Shown here piece after piece: positions 59,605 to 64,000 of a stretch of 64,000 bases of DNA. The DNA is from Voacanga thouarsii. Taxonomy: Eukaryota; Streptophyta; Magnoliopsida; Gentianales; Apocynaceae. The DNA lies in contig JANUWF010002051.1 in NCBI GenBank assembly GCA_026120185.1, positions 1,116,001 to 1,180,000 of the forward strand. Direction: 5' to 3'. Under the pieces are notes generated by a model, which was not told where the DNA came from, made no database searches, and worked only from the letters and a program-made list of their open reading frames with translations. Position 1 is the first letter of the stretch. Each line of letters opens with the position of its first letter. The position numbers and the translations under genes are program-made.

Positions 59605-61429
59605 TGAAGGCACAGAAAGAGGGAAAACATAGGGCACGCAACGGCAGCGAACATAAAAAAAACTTGAAAAACAAGAACAGGGATTCCAGGGCAGGGCCGG
59701 CGCCAGCTCCGACAACCCTAGCCAGCGCCGGTTGTGCCCTGTCCCAATCCCGAGGTTTTAAAAATTTTACTTCTCCTTCTAGTTTTCAAAGGTGGCTGGA
59801 CCGGAACGTGCACAATCAGGGTAGGTGTGCTGGTAGAAGCCTCTGGTGCGATTCCTGCAAGCCTCCTACTCCTTATTTGCATGTATGTAAACGCCGAACT
59901 TTCGGCCTTCCAGTATATGACCTACCTAACTACCATTTGGTGAATAACTAACACGCTAGGGAATTTTTCTGGAGAGAGAGAGAGAGAGACACGCCTGGCC
60001 TTTTCCATGGAGAAGAAGCCGTCTTTTAGATTGTATGTTCTGTAACAACGACGTTACTTCCAATCCTCCTATTTAACCTAAATAAAACCGTAGGTTAAAC
60101 TGGACTGGGCTATTGGACTCTTAGTTTAACCTTTTGGGCTTAATTAATTATTCTAGTTAGAATCAACTTAATGGCCTAACAAATAATTAATTTTTTCAGT
60201 CCAAATAAACCAATCCAATTAAATAAGCCTAAATTAGTTTAGTCCCCGATTAATCCCTAATTATTCAAACTGGGCTAGAACCCTGAATAATTAATTAACC
60301 CACTAAACTAATTTAATTAATTCTTTCTCTCTATGGACCTTTATTTTATTCTAGCCCAATAATTAAATCAGACTACTTAAATAAAATAAATTTCATTTAA
60401 TTTAAAATCAATTCCTTAGCCTGTATTTAATTAGGACACACGGTCTATATTGGGGACCAAAAGACACACCGCCTTGGCTACTAAAATGACCAAAATACCC
60501 TAGTCATATAAATAGCTGCATTTTTTATTTTAAATATTTCCTAGTATCACTATAAGGAAATATTGATCCTAAGGACAGTGCTGTGTTAGCAAAGTCTCCG
60601 ACCTACAGGTGTAATGACTAACATACCCCTCCATACATCGCCGTACATTCAGAGAGGAAGAAATGTACTAACACCTCTCCAAATGACATCTACCATCCTT
60701 AGGCCTCTAGTCTAATGATCCACGACTTCTTAGATTATTTCTGCTTTCCAAAGGAGCTACCCTAAAGCAAACATCCAAATCATGTTTCCCAGGGCCCTGG
60801 ATATTTAGATCATTCAGACAACTATAAGGGGCGATATAATATAGAAACTATATTGTACAAGTTTATCTTAACTAACTAGTCACACATACCCAACATGCAA
60901 GTATATTGGCCCTACGATAGAACCTCAACTATAGTATATCAAAGCATATACTTCTAGCTTCGTCAGACCACCAACTCATACTCAAGTCGTAGAGTACTAA
61001 TCCACACTGTAGCGGTTGTAGTTTAGGTTTCTACCATATAGTACTTTTAGAAACCACTACTACAGGTCATGTTCTACGTATTTGAAATACGGTTATATCA
61101 TGAAGTGAGTGAACTACTCACTGACTAAAGGTAAGCCATTCCCCATTTAGAATTCACAACATAATAACCTAGACATGATGAGATTCCCATTCTCATCAAT
61201 CGGTTAAGAACAAATGTTTATGTGTTAAGTAACCCGTGATCCATACCTTACTGTGAAAGACCTCCATTCACATAGACCACTTACTTAAACATAATGAGTC
61301 TTTTCCAAACGTAATTGTGCACAAATAAAATTGTAAATTCACAAAAAATTTCTGAAAATAAATTCTTTTATTAAAACATTCGATTTTTTTACATCAGAAA
61401 CCTAGTCTAAGAAGGCATACATCCCAACA
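59605..61429 (-). mobile_element. solo LTR of the E LTR family, 1825 bp, TSD CCATT
   Basis: The minus strand starts TGTTGGGATGTATGCCTTC at 61429 and ends GTGCCTTCA at 59605. CCATT flanks it at 59600-59604 and 61430-61434. It interrupts element F inside codons of the protease to pre-integrase linker (VGNG, then SQL). The first ~1 kb of the LTR (61429 to about 60430) matches element E LTRs; the rest does not align by eye. A GA run lies at 59971-59989. The 115-residue ORF at 59604-59951 is chance. Confidence 0.95.
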
Positions 61430-61434
61430 CCATT

Positions 61435-62536
61435 CCCAACTATAATAGTGTCAAAACCATGATAAGGAGATGCTTGAGACAAGGATGATACAAAACAGAG
61501 TCATATGGTGAGTAGCACCAAAATCAAGACACCAAGAAGTTTTGTCGGGTCCGAAGGTTGAAGAACCAGGAATAAAATCTGCAGTATAGGTTGTATTCTG
61601 GCAATTATAGTAGACCCCTACGGTATGTCCAAGCTTGTTATAGATTTGGCATACAACAGCCATGTTTATAGAAGCTAGAATGTGAGGAAATTAAGATCCT
61701 AAATAAGGAGAAGCTGGTGCCGGAAGCAATGGGGGGCGGTGATCTGAAGAATGGTGCAGAACAGAAATAGTATGGTGAAGGTGATAGTTGTGATTTTTAC
61801 CACGTCCTCTACCCTTGCCACAATTATGACCCCTGTAAGACAAGGAAGAACGGGCTGCAGGAGAAGCAAAAGTGCTGGGAGTCCGATCGGTAGTCAAGGC
61901 TAAACCGCTAGAGATGGAGAATGTGGACATTTTCTTTAGCAACTGTTCTTCCTGAATGGTAAGATCATAAAACTCATCAAAGGTGAGAGTAGGACAAAGA
62001 TGCAGAGAAGTGGCAAACTCCTTATACTCATGACCGAGACCACCAATCACATACTTAATGAGGTCGATTTTTGGAACAGAAGACTCGGCTGTGGCTAGAA
62101 AGTCTGAGATAGATTTAGCATGGAGAAGATAATTAGAAACTAGCATCTCAGTATCCCTTTTAAGGGTACACAATTGATCCCAGAGTGTTCGAACATGCGT
62201 CTTAGAGAGGGGAGACAGATGACGGTCAAGCAATGTCTAGGCCTTATACGCAGTAGAGTAAGGTAGAAAAAGAGTTTGAATAGAGGGAGAGACAATTGCC
62301 TTGATCCAACTGAGGACAAGTGTATCTGCTTTCGTCCATAGAGCAGAAGCAGAAGAAGTGTCTTCTACTACAAACTTGCTCAAATAGATTAATGCTTTGA
62401 GATCATGTATGTCGAGGACATTCTCAAATTGAGACTGCCAACAAAGATAAGAATTTCTTTCCATAGGAACTAGGAATAGGTGAGAAATATTAAATGTGGT
62501 TGGTAGAGTAGTAAGGGAAAAAATGGGAATAGCCAT
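61435..62536 (-). pseudogene. gag and protease start of Copia element F
   Basis: ATG at 62536 opens MAIPIFSLTTLPTTF, then ERNSYLCWQSQFENVLDIHD, a standard copia gag N-terminus. A TAG at about 62238 replaces Trp (KA-stop-TLLDRHLSPLS). The gag core continues to 61691 (SDFLATAESSVPKIDLIKYV, IGGLGHEYKEFATSLHL, FDEFYDLTIQEEQLLKK), then an Arg/Gly-Lys patch GKGRGRGKNHNY. Next frame: zinc knuckle CQIYNKLGHTVGVYYN (last Cys lost), then SWCLDFGATHHMT, the protease site with Phe in place of Ser. The frame ends at the solo LTR. Confidence 0.9.
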
Positions 62537-62542
62537 GGAGGA

Positions 62543-62555
62543 AGGCTTTGTACCA
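62543..62555 (-). promoter_or_regulatory. decayed PBS of element F
   Basis: The minus strand reads TGGTACAAAGCC directly after the LTR end, close to TGGTATCAGAGCC, with the gag ATG 20 bp downstream. Confidence 0.6.
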
Positions 62556-62644
62556 TGTAAGAAAACTTATTAAGAGTTAGACAAGGAGTTAAACCAGAAG
62601 AAGAATCAAGAATCAAGGTTGTGTATTCTGTGCTTCTGAGTTCC

Positions 62645-62677
<33 letters not shown>

Positions 62678-62853
62678 TATATATAACTACTGTACATTCC
62701 TTAGATGCTTAGATAGCTTTATATCTATACAAGAATCAGATGACATATACACAACTATCGAATTATATCAGAGTAGTCAGGAGACCATAAGACTCCTAGC
62801 CAGCCTAGAAGTCAAGAGATGATACGTAACAGTATCTCATCTATCACCTTCCA
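62556..62853 (-). mobile_element. 5' LTR of element F, 298 bp
   Basis: The minus strand starts TGGAAGGTGATAGATGAG at 62853, holds a TA-rich run with a TATA-type promoter (62645-62686), then GGAACTCAGAAGCACAG, and ends AATAAGTTTTCTTACA. The 90-bp 3' copy is at 47510. Outside it at 62854 lies TCCCTC, matching 47504-47509. Confidence 0.8.
62645..62686. repeat. (TA)n microsatellite in the F LTR
   Basis: TA run with one phase shift, at the expected TATA position of the LTR. Confidence 0.95.
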
Positions 62854-62859
62854 TCCCTC

Positions 62860-63440
62860 GTGTTCCATTCACAAGAGATAGCAACACACCCAACTTCACC
62901 AAAGCTTAGCAATCTCGGACCCTCAAGGACAAGCCAATCCACCTTTTCACACTTTGTAATGCTCGGGTTCCACACTATCTTTTAACCTTGTGATGTGCAT
63001 TTTTTTTCTTGTGACCACTTGTGCGAAACCATAGGAGCTTTTCTGTGGGAAATCCTGGTCTGCTTGTGATAAACTACTTATAATGGTTCTCTTTATTTTG
63101 TTTTTTGTCAAAGGAAGTGTGTCAGTAAATGATTTGGGAATTGGTGGGGAAGTTTTCTTACTGGCATCTTACATTGTGGGTGTGGGTGAATTAATATATC
63201 CGGCATGGAGTATGATCAACATGGTTATATATATATATTATGTGATTGTCACGCACAAGGAGCGAGCTTGGGTACCTGTGGCAAGAAAATATTAGCCCAA
63301 AACGTAGCAGATTATAATAAAATGTAGAAGCAACAATTTCATATATTCAAGTATGAGTTCAAATATTTATAAAGGGGAAATGATCATGAAATTTTGTGGA
63401 TGAGAGTTTTTCAGAACTTTTCTAGGACATCACAATATGA
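62860..63440. other. unassigned sequence right of element F
   Basis: By TSD logic it continues 45789-47504. The 70-residue ORF at 63083-63295 has no recognised domain. Somewhere here the LTR-like host sequence G ends and the GDSL pseudogene's downstream flank begins; I cannot place the border. Confidence 0.4.
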
Positions 63441-63509
63441 GAAAGCATACAGGATCCTTGTTCACCAGATCCTCCAGAATTATATCACCAATTTCCTCTA
63501 AAGCCTTTC

Positions 63510-64000
63510 AATTATGTGATTTCTTCCTTAACTGTCACGAAATGCTAGAATCAATAATATAAGGCCAACACAGTGCATCCATTCATTCATACCTCTATTT
63601 TTCCCATGTTGCAACAACCTCTATCCATAACTTCAAAGCCTAAAATAATAACAAAACCTCCAACAGATCTAAACAAGCATAAAGTGTTCAAAATTTGAAG
63701 CAGGTTTTACCATATTTTTGTGGATTTAGAATGAGATCAATGAGAGGATCATATATATCCACGTAAACTATCTTGGATTGATGATGCTTCTGCCTTATAG
63801 GAATAATCTCATATGACAGCTTCATATTCACTAGCCGTGCAACTTGATTATAGTTTTCTGTACAAGCTCTTATAGAACCTCCTACAAAGGTTCTCTAGGA
63901 TGGTATGCATCTTATCGGAGGGAGAATAAAAACAACAATTCTTCTACACCCCAGTTTATATAATTCCTTCAAACATTCCAACATCATTCATCAACAACCC
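63510..64000 (-). pseudogene. GDSL-type esterase/lipase pseudogene, last two exons
   Basis: The minus strand from the window edge reads LECLKELYKLGCRRIVVFIL, PPIRCIPS-stop-RTFVGG, ENYNQVARLVNMKLSYEI, then SKIVYVDIYDPLIDLILNPQ and KYG. This is the conserved block III to IV region of plant GDSL (EXL-like) esterases, where LPPIGC is usual. An intron of 71 bp (63640-63710, GT..AG) follows at the expected place within the YGF codons, and the next exon gives FEVMDRGCCNMGKIEV (about 63590-63639). After that the frame stops and only weak traces continue, down to about 63510. A TAG replaces the Gln of SQRT. The 5' exons with the catalytic Ser (GDS) would lie beyond the right edge. GDSL esterases are secreted lipid or ester hydrolases. 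It is the only host-gene-like sequence in the window. Confidence 0.8.

Larger units (their letters stand above)
47510..62853 (-). mobile_element. Copia element F, split by two younger insertions
   Basis: On the minus strand the order is 5' LTR (62853-62556), gag, protease, solo-LTR insertion, integrase, element E insertion, RT, RNase H, truncated 3' LTR (47599-47510). TCCCTC at 47504-47509 and 62854-62859 is the probable TSD. Without the insertions the element is about 4.3 kb, a typical Copia size. All frames are broken. Confidence 0.85.

Noticed and set aside
59604..59951. 115-residue plus-strand ORF
   Set aside because: It is inside the minus-strand solo LTR and starts at the LTR/TSD border.
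63083..63295. 70-residue ORF with membrane-like composition
   Set aside because: No recognised domain, no neighbours, and the surrounding sequence looks like LTR interior.

Overview
The window is a piece of a plant nuclear genome, most likely a eudicot. It is AT-rich and is almost entirely LTR retrotransposons nested inside one another. The evidence is repeated LTR termini, tRNA-type primer-binding sites (PBS), target-site duplications (TSDs) and broken gag/pol reading frames of Ty1-copia and Ty3-gypsy type. No intact host gene is present. The only host-gene-like sequence is the 3' part of a GDSL esterase/lipase pseudogene at the right edge. No rRNA, functional tRNA, CRISPR or bacterial feature was seen.

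Layout. (1) 1-8039: a minus-strand Ty3 element (gag, protease, pre-gag acidic ORF, ~3.7 kb LTR). It is cut by a Copia-type LTR at the left edge and by a Copia-like solo LTR (4888-6642, TSD AAAAG). The LTR end next to its PBS lies inverted between two PBS copies. (2) 8040-19488: two minus-strand Tat/Athila-type Ty3 elements with tRNA-Asp-like PBSs. Both have gag relics and no visible pol, and one has a 3' ORF resembling a plant transposon-associated protein. (3) 20658-23597: a minus-strand Copia relic (gag plus LTR). (4) 24611-27165: the 3' LTR and 3' end of a third Tat/Athila element. (5) 27166-36925: element B, a plus-strand Ty3 chromovirus-like element inserted in (4) with TSD CTTAA. It lacks protease, RT and RNase H but keeps a C-terminal integrase half with a chromodomain-like tail. 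(6) 37098-47504: an LTR-like host sequence split by two large solo LTRs, 37111-41005 (TSD CCACC) and 41223-45783 (TSD ATTAG, same family as B). (7) 47510-62853: a minus-strand Copia element, F, whose pol is split by a nearly full-length plus-strand Copia element, E (49242-58468), and by a minus-strand solo LTR of E's LTR family (59605-61429, TSD CCATT). (8) 62860-64000: unassigned sequence and the GDSL pseudogene.

The reading frames are all broken. In element B all ten in-frame stops that I read are TAG, and most are explained by one C-to-T change on either strand, as expected of methylated, silenced repeats. Insertion order can be read from the nesting: Tat-type elements first, then B and the LTR-like host sequence, then the large solo LTRs and F, then E and the solo LTR inside F.

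The most interesting items are a pre-gag ORF with tandem SUMO-interacting-motif-like segments in two related Ty3 elements, the PBS-flanked inversion, and Pol III A/B-box-like sequence carried inside 4.4-4.6 kb LTRs. All family calls are by reading motifs by eye; no database search was run.
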